The notes under the pieces were generated by a model. It searched no databases, was not told the DNA's origin, and was given only the letters and a program-made list of their open reading frames with translations. From an uncultured Spartobacteria bacterium (GTDB taxonomy: Bacteria; Verrucomicrobiota; Verrucomicrobiia; Chthoniobacterales; Terrimicrobiaceae): DNA of 64,000 bases. Both the position numbers and the translations under genes were made by a program. The stretch is from positions 1 through 64,000 of the forward strand of contig CALCJD010000094.1 of the NCBI GenBank assembly GCA_937960895.1, in the 5' to 3' direction. Each line of letters begins with the position of its first letter. Position 1 is the first letter of the stretch. Of this stretch, positions 33,816-43,137 are shown in pieces.

Positions 33816-34198
33816 AAAGCCTCGCCGTCCTTCTGCTGCTGGCGCTGTCCGCGCCGACCCTCCCGGCCGCGGACTACGGGGTCAGGACACGCTTTCAGAA
33901 GGACGAGCCGCTGACATTCCCCGATTGCGAACTGATCTTTCGCGGAACGCGCACGGTCAAATCCCCGCTCTACCCCCGCGGCATGCTCTTTTACGACTTC
34001 GAGGTCCGCGCGGGAGACCGGACGAAAAAAATCAGCTGGTCGGAGGGCACGGGGGACATCGGTCCGGAATTCTTCGAAATGAACGGCCGCCGGTTTGTTC
34101 TCGAATTGGGCTTCTCCGCCGCGTTCCGGGGACGGCTGAAGGAGGACGAACTGGTCCTCTGGCGGGAGGCGGATTTTCCGAAAGGGACGAACCGGTAG
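33812..34198 (+). CDS. Small secreted protein of unknown function
   Basis: A 128-residue protein. The N-terminus is a signal peptide (MKSLAVLLLLALSAPTLPAAD) with cleavage near residue 20. The mature part is mostly beta strand with charged loops (TFPDCELIFRGT, FYDFEVRAGDRTKKISWSEG, VLWREADFP). No family recognised; there is one Cys in the mature part. It overlaps the HAD gene by ATGA, so it is co-transcribed, though a periplasmic protein and a cytoplasmic sugar phosphatase share no obvious role. Confidence 0.72.
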   Translation: MKSLAVLLLLALSAPTLPAADYGVRTRFQKDEPLTFPDCELIFRGTRTVKSPLYPRGMLFYDFEVRAGDRTKKISWSEGTGDIGPEFFEMNGRRFVLELGFSAAFRGRLKEDELVLWREADFPKGTNR

Positions 34199-34235
34199 GT
34201 GGCTGCGGGGGAGCCCGCGCCGCCCGCCATTTGCT

Positions 34236-34264
34236 TTGACGCCTCCGTTTCCCCTTGGTACCAG
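34236..34264 (+). promoter_or_regulatory. Promoter of the lipoprotein 34271-34594
   Basis: TTGACG (34236-34241), a 17-bp spacer and TACCAG (34259-34264), 6 bases before GTG 34271. This position favours GTG 34271 over the upstream GTG at 34199, which would lack a promoter and a signal peptide start. Confidence 0.45.
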
Positions 34265-34270
34265 AGGACC

Positions 34271-34594
34271 GTGGTTGTCCGTTCCTTCCTCCTGGCAGTC
34301 ATCGTGGCGGTCTCATTTTCCGGGTGTGAGACGCTGGAGGAATTTCTCCTGGCTCCGGATGATCCGCCGGTCGTGTACGTTCGCGAACCGGTCTACGTGC
34401 GCGATTTTGATCCGTATTACAACCGGCCGAAGATCTACTGGCAGCCGGAGTATTATCACGAGTCCACCACGAAGAAAACCAAGGGAAAGAAGGTTTTCAA
34501 GACGACGACGATTACCAACCAATACGGGGACGTCGTTTACAAGCACACCAAGGTGGAAAACAAAAAAAAATCGAAGAAGAAGAAAAAGAAATGA
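34271..34594 (+). CDS. Lipoprotein with a lysine-rich tail
   Basis: A 107-residue lipoprotein precursor, start GTG 34271. The signal region reads RSFLLAVIVAVSFSGC, with an FSGC lipobox, so Cys19 or nearby becomes acylated. The mature part is Tyr/Pro/Val-rich (VVYVREPVYVRDFDPYYN) and ends in KKKSKKKKKK. The tail is coded by a 9-A run (34562-34570) and GAA/AAG repeats, a site prone to slippage. The tail would carry strong positive charge and may bind acidic polymers. It overlaps the next gene by ATGA. No family recognised. Confidence 0.68.
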   Translation: MVVRSFLLAVIVAVSFSGCETLEEFLLAPDDPPVVYVREPVYVRDFDPYYNRPKIYWQPEYYHESTTKKTKGKKVFKTTTITNQYGDVVYKHTKVENKKKSKKKKKK

Positions 34595-34932
34595 AAGCCC
34601 TCTTGGTTCTTTTCGCGCTGACCGCCTCGGTGCTGGCGTCGGACCTTGATTTTCTGCTCGTCAACGACACGTCCCGCAGTTTTGAGGCGATCTACATTTC
34701 GGCAACCGACAACCGCGACTGGAACGGCAATGTGCTCCCCAACGGCAAGGCGCTGGCCGCGGGGGGAAAGGTGATGGTCCGGTTTCCCGACAATGCCAAG
34801 GGGGAATTCTGGGATCTCAATGTCGTGGACGACGAGGGGTTTGTCGTGCGCTTTGAAGGCGTCAAACTCCGCGGCGCGGATCAAATCACCCTGAAGGAAA
34901 AGAACGGCAAGGTGATTGCGGAGGTCGAATAA
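34591..34932 (+). CDS. Small secreted beta-strand protein
   Basis: A 113-residue protein with a signal peptide (MKALLVLFALTASVLAS). The mature part is like a small beta-sandwich: LLVNDTSRSFEAIYISATDNRDWN, LAAGGKVMVRFPD and EFWDLNVVDDEGFVVRFEGVKL. Proteins with this 'intrinsic response to a condition' pattern occur widely in secreted families of unknown role. No catalytic motif and no anchor. It overlaps the lipoprotein gene by ATGA, so the two are made together. Confidence 0.72.
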   Translation: MKALLVLFALTASVLASDLDFLLVNDTSRSFEAIYISATDNRDWNGNVLPNGKALAAGGKVMVRFPDNAKGEFWDLNVVDDEGFVVRFEGVKLRGADQITLKEKNGKVIAEVE

Positions 34933-35082
34933 CCGGGCGTCGTCGGGACCGCGACGCTCCGGCTGGACGCGGGACGGGGAGCGGTATGTCACGACGAGCC
35001 CCTTCGGCAAAACAGGCGGACCGTCTGTTTGCCTTGTGAAAAGGTCCGGTTCCTGTCACTCTGAAGCAATCGACCCCTTTGT

Positions 35083-36546
35083 ATGGACTCAACCGCCGCC
35101 CCCAAACGTGTCCAGCCCATCGTCTATTTCATCGGTTTCACCGCCGCCCTGGCCGGACTTTTGTTTGGTCTCGACATCGGGGTGATTTCCGGGGCGGAGG
35201 GTTTCATCCAGAAGGATTTCAAGATCACGGATGAAGCGATTCAGCTGATCGTGAGCGCCCTGCTCTGGGGGGCGGCCTGCGGAGCCCTTTTCAGCGGGGT
35301 GCTTTCGAGCCGGTTCGGTCGGCGCAGGACCATTCTCATCAGCGCGCTCAATTTCATCCTGGGCTCGCTCCTCTGCGCCCTGGCGCCCAATGAACACATT
35401 CTGATCATCGCCCGTTTCATTCTCGGCCTGGCGGTGGGCGTGGCCTCGTTCACCGCACCGCTCTATCTCTCGGAAGTGTCGCCGGGGCGGGTGCGCGGAT
35501 CGATGATTTCCATGTACCAGCTGATGATCACCATCGGCATCGTGCTGGCCTTTCTCAGCAACACCTGGCTGGCGACCTATGCGACGTTCGGGGGAGTCCA
35601 GGGGGGACACTGGCGCATCATGCTGGGGGTCATTGCCATTCCGGCGGCGATCATGTTCCTCGGCGTGTATTTCCTCCCGGAAAGTCCGCGCTGGCTTTTC
35701 CTCAAGGGATTTCAGGAGCGGGCCATCGCCGTGTTCCGGCGCATGAAACTGGACGAGGCGGAAATCGCCTCCGAGGTCCGGGAGATTCAGGACAGCCTCA
35801 AGGTGAAGCAGAATGGCTTCACCCTCCTGAAAACCAACTCGAATTTCCGCCGGGCCATCGGTCTGGGCGTGGGGCTTCAGATCATCCAGCAACTGACCGG
35901 CATCAATGTGATCATGTATTACGCTCCGCGCATCTTCGGGATGGCCGGCTTCGAGGACACCAACGAGCAGATGTGGGGAACGGTGATCGTGGGAATCACC
36001 AACGTGCTGGCGACCTTCATTGCCATTGCCTTCGTCGACAAACTGGGCCGCAAGCCCATCATGTATGCCGGCTTTGTCACCATGGGACTGGCCCTTCTGG
36101 CGGTCGGTTCCATCTTCGTGGCCGGCGGCGAGACGCACATGGTGCCCAATGCCAAGGGCGTCGAGGAGGCGGTCATTGTCCTGAAGAGCACCAGCTACGC
36201 GTATCCCGCCGTCTTTGCGCTCCTGATCTTCATCGTCGGATTCGCGATGAGCGCCGGTCCGATCATCTGGGTGATCTGCTCGGAAATCTATCCGCTGGCC
36301 GGACGGGATCTGGGAGTGACATTCAGCACCGGAACCAACTGGATTGCGAACGGCATCGTGGCCGTGACCTTCCTCTCGCTCATCAACGGCATCGGACCCG
36401 GCAATACGTTCCTCCTGTATGGCGGACTGAACGTTCTCTTCATCATCTTCTTCCTGCTTTTCGTGCCGGAGACGAAGGGAATCTCGCTGGAAAACATCGA
36501 GCGAAATCTGATGTCCGGCCTGCCGTTGCGGAAGATCGGACGCTGA
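35083..36546 (+). CDS. Sugar porter of the major facilitator superfamily
   Basis: A 487-residue transporter with twelve membrane helices. It has the sugar-porter signatures: GLLFGLDIGVISGAE in helix 1, SSRFGRRRTIL between helices 2 and 3, PESPRWLFLKG after helix 6, LQIIQQLTGINVIMYYAP in helix 7, and VPETKGISLE at the C-terminal end. This matches XylE/GalP-like proton symporters of hexoses or pentoses. An extra hydrophobic loop insert near 345-370 (VAGGETHMVPNAKGVEEAVIV) is longer than in E. coli XylE. Substrate not predictable. The gap before it (34933-35082) has no clear promoter. Confidence 0.93.
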   Translation: MDSTAAPKRVQPIVYFIGFTAALAGLLFGLDIGVISGAEGFIQKDFKITDEAIQLIVSALLWGAACGALFSGVLSSRFGRRRTILISALNFILGSLLCALAPNEHILIIARFILGLAVGVASFTAPLYLSEVSPGRVRGSMISMYQLMITIGIVLAFLSNTWLATYATFGGVQGGHWRIMLGVIAIPAAIMFLGVYFLPESPRWLFLKGFQERAIAVFRRMKLDEAEIASEVREIQDSLKVKQNGFTLLKTNSNFRRAIGLGVGLQIIQQLTGINVIMYYAPRIFGMAGFEDTNEQMWGTVIVGITNVLATFIAIAFVDKLGRKPIMYAGFVTMGLALLAVGSIFVAGGETHMVPNAKGVEEAVIVLKSTSYAYPAVFALLIFIVGFAMSAGPIIWVICSEIYPLAGRDLGVTFSTGTNWIANGIVAVTFLSLINGIGPGNTFLLYGGLNVLFIIFFLLFVPETKGISLENIERNLMSGLPLRKIGR

Positions 36547-36585
36547 AGGGCGGGACGGCGGCGGGGAAGGGGATCCGGCCCGGGC

Positions 36586-36855
36586 CTACACGTGAGCCCA
36601 GACCATGCCCTCCGGACCTTCCTCGGAATCGGAAGGGCGGTCCGAGGTGTCGATTCCCAGCCTTTCGTAGAGGGCGCAATGACCGGAGACGCCCCGATAG
36701 ATCAGAAGGCCGCCCAGCAGAAGGAGAAACGGAGTGGAGGCATTGCGTTGTCCCAGCGCAATGCCGGCAATGATGGCGCCGCCAATGGCCGAGACGGCGC
36801 GCTCGGACTCCGCGATGTTTTTGGCGGGAGTGGCGGAAACGGCGTCGGTGGTCAT
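36586..36855 (-). CDS. YgaP-like inner membrane protein (DUF2892 type)
   Basis: An 89-residue protein with two membrane segments (GAIIAGIALG near 25-35 and PFLLLLGGLLIYRGVSGH near 42-59) and the motif RGVSGHCALYERLGI, seen in the small YgaP/DUF2892 membrane proteins. The family is found alone or fused to rhodanese domains; here there is no rhodanese. A TAGGAT box (36862-36867) ends 6 bases before ATG 36855, with no convincing -35. It is convergent with the sugar porter, 39 bp apart, and divergent from pgi. Confidence 0.8.
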   Translation of the reverse strand: MTTDAVSATPAKNIAESERAVSAIGGAIIAGIALGQRNASTPFLLLLGGLLIYRGVSGHCALYERLGIDTSDRPSDSEEGPEGMVWAHV

Positions 36856-37043
36856 TCCACAATCCTACCGTGTCCGCCCGGCCAAGGCGAGCCCGAGAAG
36901 GGGCGGGGAAAACTTTTTTCCGCGGCCACCGGAAGAGGGCGAAGGGTCCCGGGTCGAAGACCGGCCTGCATTTCCCCGGCGGGAAAATCTGTTAAAAATC
37001 GCCGTATCATTGTAACGAAGATCCCGTACACCCAATATCTCAC

Positions 37044-38669
<1,626 letters not shown>

Positions 38670-38780
38670 AACGTGGCGGACGGAGGGACCGGCGGATGCG
38701 CCGAAAGGGACAGCGGTCCCGGCCGGCCGGTCCGCCTCCGATTCCGGGTTTTGATCCCGCCGCGCAAACGGAGTTTTTCC

Positions 38781-39233
38781 ATGAAAATCGGCATCGCGAC
38801 AGACCACGGAGGCTTTGGCCTCAAGGAGGAATTGGTGGGACGCCTCAAGGCGGCCGGCCACGAGGTCGTCGATTTCGGCGCGCATCACCTGGCGCCGGGC
38901 GACGACTACCCCGACTACGTTCTGCCGCTGGCCCGGGCTGTCACCTCCGGTGAGGTCGAACGGGGCATTGCGATCTGCGGCAGCGGAGTGGGCGCCTCCG
39001 TCTGCGCCAACAAGGTTCCCGGGGTCCGGGCCGCCCTCATTCACGACCATTTTTCCGCCAAGCAGGGGGTGGAGGATGATCACATGAACATCCTCTGCAT
39101 GGGCGGCCGCACCGTGGGACCGGAGGTCGCATGGGATCTGGTGAAAACCTATCTCGAAGCCTCCTACAGCACGGAGGAGAGGCACCTCCGCAGACTGGGG
39201 AAGGTGGCGGAAATCGAACAGGGGAAACGCTGA
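38781..39233 (+). CDS. rpiB: Ribose-5-phosphate isomerase B / LacAB-family isomerase
   Basis: A 150-residue sugar-phosphate isomerase. The active-site region shows the His of TDHGGFGLK near 9, the conserved Cys and Gly loop ICGSGVGASVCANKVPGVRAAL near 65-85, and MNILCMGGRTVG near 105. It would interconvert ribose 5-phosphate and ribulose 5-phosphate or act on a hexose phosphate. The loop reads CGSGVG where E. coli RpiB has CGTGIG. GGAG lies 7 bases before ATG 38781, which supports it over the longer frame from 38673. It follows pgi on the same strand. Confidence 0.87.
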   Translation: MKIGIATDHGGFGLKEELVGRLKAAGHEVVDFGAHHLAPGDDYPDYVLPLARAVTSGEVERGIAICGSGVGASVCANKVPGVRAALIHDHFSAKQGVEDDHMNILCMGGRTVGPEVAWDLVKTYLEASYSTEERHLRRLGKVAEIEQGKR

Positions 39234-39268
39234 CCGGCCTGACGCACGACCGGCAATGACCGGGACCG

Positions 39269-39406
39269 CTACTTCGTGGCAATCAGGTAAAAAAGGACAC
39301 TGAGAACCACCCCGCCTCCGGAAAGCATCAGGAGGACCTTTGTTTTCTGCCACCGTTTGTAGCGGATGGCAGGGATTCTCCGTCGGCCGTAATTGTAGGC
39401 GCGCAT
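39269..39406 (-). CDS. Very small single-helix membrane protein (45 residues)
   Basis: A reading frame of 45 codons plus stop: a basic start (MRAYNYGRRRIPAIRYKRWQK) and one hydrophobic helix (TKVLLMLSGGGVVLSVLFYLI) ending in ATK. It is a positive-inside, C-terminal-out type single-span protein. It is supported by a perfect TATAAT with a fair -35 (39415-39443) ending 8 bases before the ATG. It is tail to tail with rpiB (36 bp). No family is recognised; very small membrane proteins often regulate a larger membrane complex. Confidence 0.5.
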   Translation of the reverse strand: MRAYNYGRRRIPAIRYKRWQKTKVLLMLSGGGVVLSVLFYLIATK

Positions 39407-39868
39407 CAGGTCGCATTATAAGGCGGGACGGAGGGAATTTCCATCGTTTTGTTGAAAAGACGAGGGTTGCGAAGAATGACGTCCGCGCGCCCGCAGAGGT
39501 GCGATTCCCCTGCATGAAGCATCGGCGGGAAAAGACACACCGGGATTTGAAGACTTCGTTGCGCAGCGGGGAGAACCTGCCGCACATCGTGGGAGATCCC
39601 CAGGCGGAACGACAGGATATGACTCGGGAACAGGCGGCGGCTTTCCAAAAGCCGGGCGACCGAGAGCTGCGGGTTTGGAATGATGAGTCCGACCAGGGCC
39701 GGACGCATTGATCCCGGTTTTTTGGGGGAGGATCCGACCCCGACGTGGGGGATCCGTTTTTCCCGATCTTGCGCGCCGGCCCCGGCGATGCCAATCTGGG
39801 ACGTGTCCAGTCACTCCGGATCCGGGTCCGAAAATGATAAGGAATGCTACAGTGCATCCTATCTGGCC
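39407..39868 (+). other. Intergenic region with no convincing gene
   Basis: About 460 bases between two divergent small genes. The left edge holds the promoter of the 45-residue protein. I saw no tRNA, no rRNA and no long hairpin with a T-run. The frames that cross it are short shadows or lack any start motif. A TACAGT box near 39848 is 15 bases before ATG 39869 but has no -35. Confidence 0.5.
39415..39443 (-). promoter_or_regulatory. Promoter of the 45-residue membrane protein
   Basis: On the minus strand, TGGAAA (39443-39438), a 17-bp spacer and a perfect TATAAT (39420-39415), ending 8 bases before ATG 39406. It is the best -10 hexamer in the window and marks an otherwise unnoticed gene. 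Confidence 0.55.
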
Positions 39869-40219
39869 ATGGACGCCCGGCAGCGCCAACCGTCGAATGT
39901 CCCCTCGCAAGTCCGGCGTCCCCGCGGACGGGTTCGCCTCCTTTTTCTTCTGCTGATTCTCGGGACGTTGGCTTATGTGCAACGCGCGCGGATTTTTTCC
40001 TGGATGGAGTCCGTTCCCGGCGGGGCGACCTTGGTTCAGGAGATTCGAAGCCGATGGGCTCCGGAGGATTCCGGAGGACTTCCGGGAGTGGCCGGGTCAT
40101 GGAATGCCACCGGAACCACGTTTTCCTCCGGACAGGGATTCGGGACGGTCATGCCGGACGACGGTGCGGACACGTTTCGGGTGGTGCCTGCGCCGCAGGA
40201 GGAATCCGGGGAGCGCTAA
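39869..40219 (+). CDS. Small single-span membrane protein of unknown function
   Basis: A 116-residue protein: a basic N-terminus (QPSNVPSQVRRPRGRVR), one membrane helix (LLFLLLILGTLAYV, about 25-38) and a mostly disordered Gly/Ser/Pro-rich outer part with TFSSGQGFGTV. It looks like a type II (N-in) protein. Upstream in-frame residues are not membrane-like, so ATG 39869 is used. It is convergent with the GT117-type gene, 38 bp apart. No family recognised. Confidence 0.6.
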   Translation: MDARQRQPSNVPSQVRRPRGRVRLLFLLLILGTLAYVQRARIFSWMESVPGGATLVQEIRSRWAPEDSGGLPGVAGSWNATGTTFSSGQGFGTVMPDDGADTFRVVPAPQEESGER

Positions 40220-40257
40220 AGTCGGCCCAAAGCGCGCCACTCCCTCGGGCGGACTCA

Positions 40258-43137
40258 CTATTTGGGGGGAGCCTGGGCCGGGAGGTGTGTCGGGGTGGCG
40301 ATGAGTTTTTGAAATTCCGGGTCATCCCGCCACGGGGCAAACAGCGCGGATTCGCGGAATCCTTCCCGGACCTCCGGTCCGCCCAATTCCACGGCACGTT
40401 CCGCCGCCTTGTAGAAGCCGTCCTTGTCCTTCCTTTCAAAATAGGCGCGGGCCAGCAGGAGGTGATTGGTGACGTTGGAGCTTTCCAGTTCCGTGAGCCG
40501 TTTTGCCGGTTCGAGGGACCCGGCGATGTCCTTCACGGCCTCGTAGTGGGCGATGAGGAAGCGCATCATGTCGGCGTCGTCCGGAAAGTCCCGGAGGGCG
40601 CGTTCGACAAGGGGCTGCACCTTGTTGGTTTCGGCAATCTCGTCGTGAATCTTGATCAGTTGCCGGAGGGTTTCGCCGCTGCGCGGTTGGGCGGCGAGCT
40701 TTTCGTTCAGCTTCCGGATTTCGGTATCGGCCGCCTGCCGCAGGGCGGCGACGGAACGCAATCCGTGGGCGGTGAAGTTGTTGGGATCGCCGGCGAGAAG
40801 GTTGTCGAAAAGCTGCAGCGGGGTTTCGTAATCTCCCTGATCCCACAGATAAGCGGACAGCGCGACAACACTCTCGAGGTTTTCCGGCCAGAGCTCGATG
40901 GCTTCGCGGTAGGCCGCCATGGCTTCCTTGTCCATCTTGCGATGCCGGTAGATGTTGGCCAGGCTCTGCCGGAGTTTGGAGAAGGAGCGCTTGGCGTCGT
41001 AGTCCTTGTGGAAATTGGGATCGCTCAGCAGCTTTTTCCGATATTCCTTCCAGAAGGCGAAATCCCGGGCGACATCCTCCGGGGTGATCGGCACCTTGGT
41101 CTTGTTCAGCTTGTAGATCAGGCCGTGCGGAGTGGCGTAGTCGTACGTCCACTCGATGGGGAAACTTTCCTCGATGAAAAAGTCGTGTTCGTCCCGGTTC
41201 TTTTCCCAGAGCAGACGAAGGGCCGTGCTGAAGAGGATCGTGTTCTGATCGATCTTGCGGGAGGTCCCGGCGTTTTTCGCCTCGGCGGCCTCTTTTTTGA
41301 CGGCTTCCCGGATTTCCTCCAGGGTGGGAAGCTCAATGGGTTTTTCCGGATAGGTGTGCTGCCGGCCCAGCCAGCGTTCAAACGCGGTGCGGGGTTCGGG
41401 CCGGTCCGTGGTGTAGTGGTCGCGCAGATAGCGCATGTAGTTCGGCTCGCCGAGGGCGTTCTGGGTGATGATGTAGAGGTCCCGACGATCAAAGGACGGA
41501 TCCACCTTGACGCTCGGGGGCTGCAGGCTTTCGCCCAGAATCATGTAGGTGGGCACAAACCGCCCGGCATCCGTGCCGCCGATCATGATGCTCCCCCGGG
41601 GCAGATCCTTCAGCATGTCGTAGCCATACATCCATCCAAACCAGCGTCCGCGCTGATTGCAGGAGGCTTCGCTGTTCCGGAAGGTGAAAACCGGCAGGAT
41701 GAGAAGCGCGGGAGCCAGCCAGAAGTACACCGGACGCCGCCCGGTGAGCTTCAGGAGGATGAGGCCGATGCCGAGTCCGGAGAGCAGCGCAAAGATGAGG
41801 TTGGTGTAGGTGTGGTACGGCATGTGCAACCACCAGCCGGCATTGTCCGTCTCCGCATCCATCGTCATGGGCTGGAAAAAGGCGGCCAGGACAAACGCAA
41901 GATGAAGGAGGTAGATCCAGACGCGCTTTTCCAGTGCCAGGCGGAAGACAAAAAGTATGGAGGCGAAATAGCCGATGATGGCCAGTGGCGAGAAGGCCTT
42001 GCTCATTTGCAGCCAGAAGAAGCCGATCCAAAGCTGGGCCAGTTCCAGCGAGGTGGGGCGGCGGTAGATGCCCACCTGCTGGGGTTTTTCATCGGGTTCG
42101 CCGGATTTGCGATAGGTGCCCATCAGACGCCCGAGGGATTTGAGGCAGAGATCGGAAAGGCTGCCGCTGTATTGGGAGCGATTGATCGAGAAATAAAATC
42201 CCTCCGGCGTGCGGGTGTATCCCCAGTTCATCGGCGGGTTGGTGCTCGAGGCAAAGGGCATGTAGGCGTAGGGAAGAAGACCCAGGGCGACCACGAAGGG
42301 GAGGTAGGCGATGAGGCGCCAGCGGATGCGGCCCCGGCGCAGCCAGACGAAGATGCCAAAGGCCGGCATGGCGCAATAGAAGAAGCGCAGGGCGGTCCGG
42401 AGGAGGCTGGGATCCGGAACGGCGTCCGGGTCGGACGAGGTGGCGGAAAGGATGGCGAAACCGAGGAAGACGAGCAGGACGGTGAGAAGTCCGGCAAAGA
42501 ACCAGTCGAGCAGCATCCGGCGGCGCAGCAGCAGGATGAGCAGGTAGGGCATGGGGGCCAGGGTGAGAATGAGGTGGTGATTCGAGAACGCCAGCGCCAG
42601 AACGAAAAACGCCGCGAGCATGAGCCCGTCCCTCCACGGCTGATGCACCCACATGTAGCAGAGCACGAAGAAGATTCCGACCAGCAGCGCGTGCAGCGTG
42701 TAGACCTCGGTGATGACGGCCTGAGACCACATCGACTCGCTGAGGGCGAGCATCAGGGAAAAGGCCAGGGCGACGATTGCGGGAACCCAACGCAGCGGAC
42801 CGGTCAGGATTTTCTCAAAACACCAATGCTGGATGTTACAGAGCAGTCCGGCGCACAGCCCGACGGCCAGCGCGCCGCAGACGCCGCTGAAGATGTTGAT
42901 TTCCCAGGCGGCGTTGCCGAGCGGGAGCAGTTGAAAGAGCCAGGCCAGGATGGTCCAGAGCGGATATCCGGTGGGATGCGGGACGCCGAAGTTTTGCGCC
43001 GCCACAAGAAATTCCCCGGAGTCGAGCAGGGTGACGCTGGGCGCGGCGGACCAGATGTACAATACCAGGCTCAGGAAGCCGGCCACGGCGGCCGTGAGGG
43101 CGTCAAGGGGCTGCCAGATGGAAAGGAGTCGCTTCAT
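40258..43137 (-). CDS. GT117-type (DUF2723) membrane glycosyltransferase with C-terminal TPR domain
   Basis: A 959-residue protein. The N-terminal half has about ten membrane helices with the DUF2723 motif SVTLLDSGEFLVAAQNFGVPHPTGYPLW near residues 33-60. Members of this family (CAZy GT117) are O-mannosyltransferase-like enzymes using polyprenyl-phosphate sugars. The acidic residues in the first loop (DSGE) are the probable metal or catalytic site. The C-terminal half (about 620-950) is soluble and holds tetratricopeptide repeats (YRHRKMDKEAMAAYREAIE near 725, LLLARAYFERKDKDGFYKAAE near 895), outside the membrane. It overlaps the upstream fused glycosyltransferase gene by ATGA. Confidence 0.88.
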   Translation of the reverse strand: MKRLLSIWQPLDALTAAVAGFLSLVLYIWSAAPSVTLLDSGEFLVAAQNFGVPHPTGYPLWTILAWLFQLLPLGNAAWEINIFSGVCGALAVGLCAGLLCNIQHWCFEKILTGPLRWVPAIVALAFSLMLALSESMWSQAVITEVYTLHALLVGIFFVLCYMWVHQPWRDGLMLAAFFVLALAFSNHHLILTLAPMPYLLILLLRRRMLLDWFFAGLLTVLLVFLGFAILSATSSDPDAVPDPSLLRTALRFFYCAMPAFGIFVWLRRGRIRWRLIAYLPFVVALGLLPYAYMPFASSTNPPMNWGYTRTPEGFYFSINRSQYSGSLSDLCLKSLGRLMGTYRKSGEPDEKPQQVGIYRRPTSLELAQLWIGFFWLQMSKAFSPLAIIGYFASILFVFRLALEKRVWIYLLHLAFVLAAFFQPMTMDAETDNAGWWLHMPYHTYTNLIFALLSGLGIGLILLKLTGRRPVYFWLAPALLILPVFTFRNSEASCNQRGRWFGWMYGYDMLKDLPRGSIMIGGTDAGRFVPTYMILGESLQPPSVKVDPSFDRRDLYIITQNALGEPNYMRYLRDHYTTDRPEPRTAFERWLGRQHTYPEKPIELPTLEEIREAVKKEAAEAKNAGTSRKIDQNTILFSTALRLLWEKNRDEHDFFIEESFPIEWTYDYATPHGLIYKLNKTKVPITPEDVARDFAFWKEYRKKLLSDPNFHKDYDAKRSFSKLRQSLANIYRHRKMDKEAMAAYREAIELWPENLESVVALSAYLWDQGDYETPLQLFDNLLAGDPNNFTAHGLRSVAALRQAADTEIRKLNEKLAAQPRSGETLRQLIKIHDEIAETNKVQPLVERALRDFPDDADMMRFLIAHYEAVKDIAGSLEPAKRLTELESSNVTNHLLLARAYFERKDKDGFYKAAERAVELGGPEVREGFRESALFAPWRDDPEFQKLIATPTHLPAQAPPK

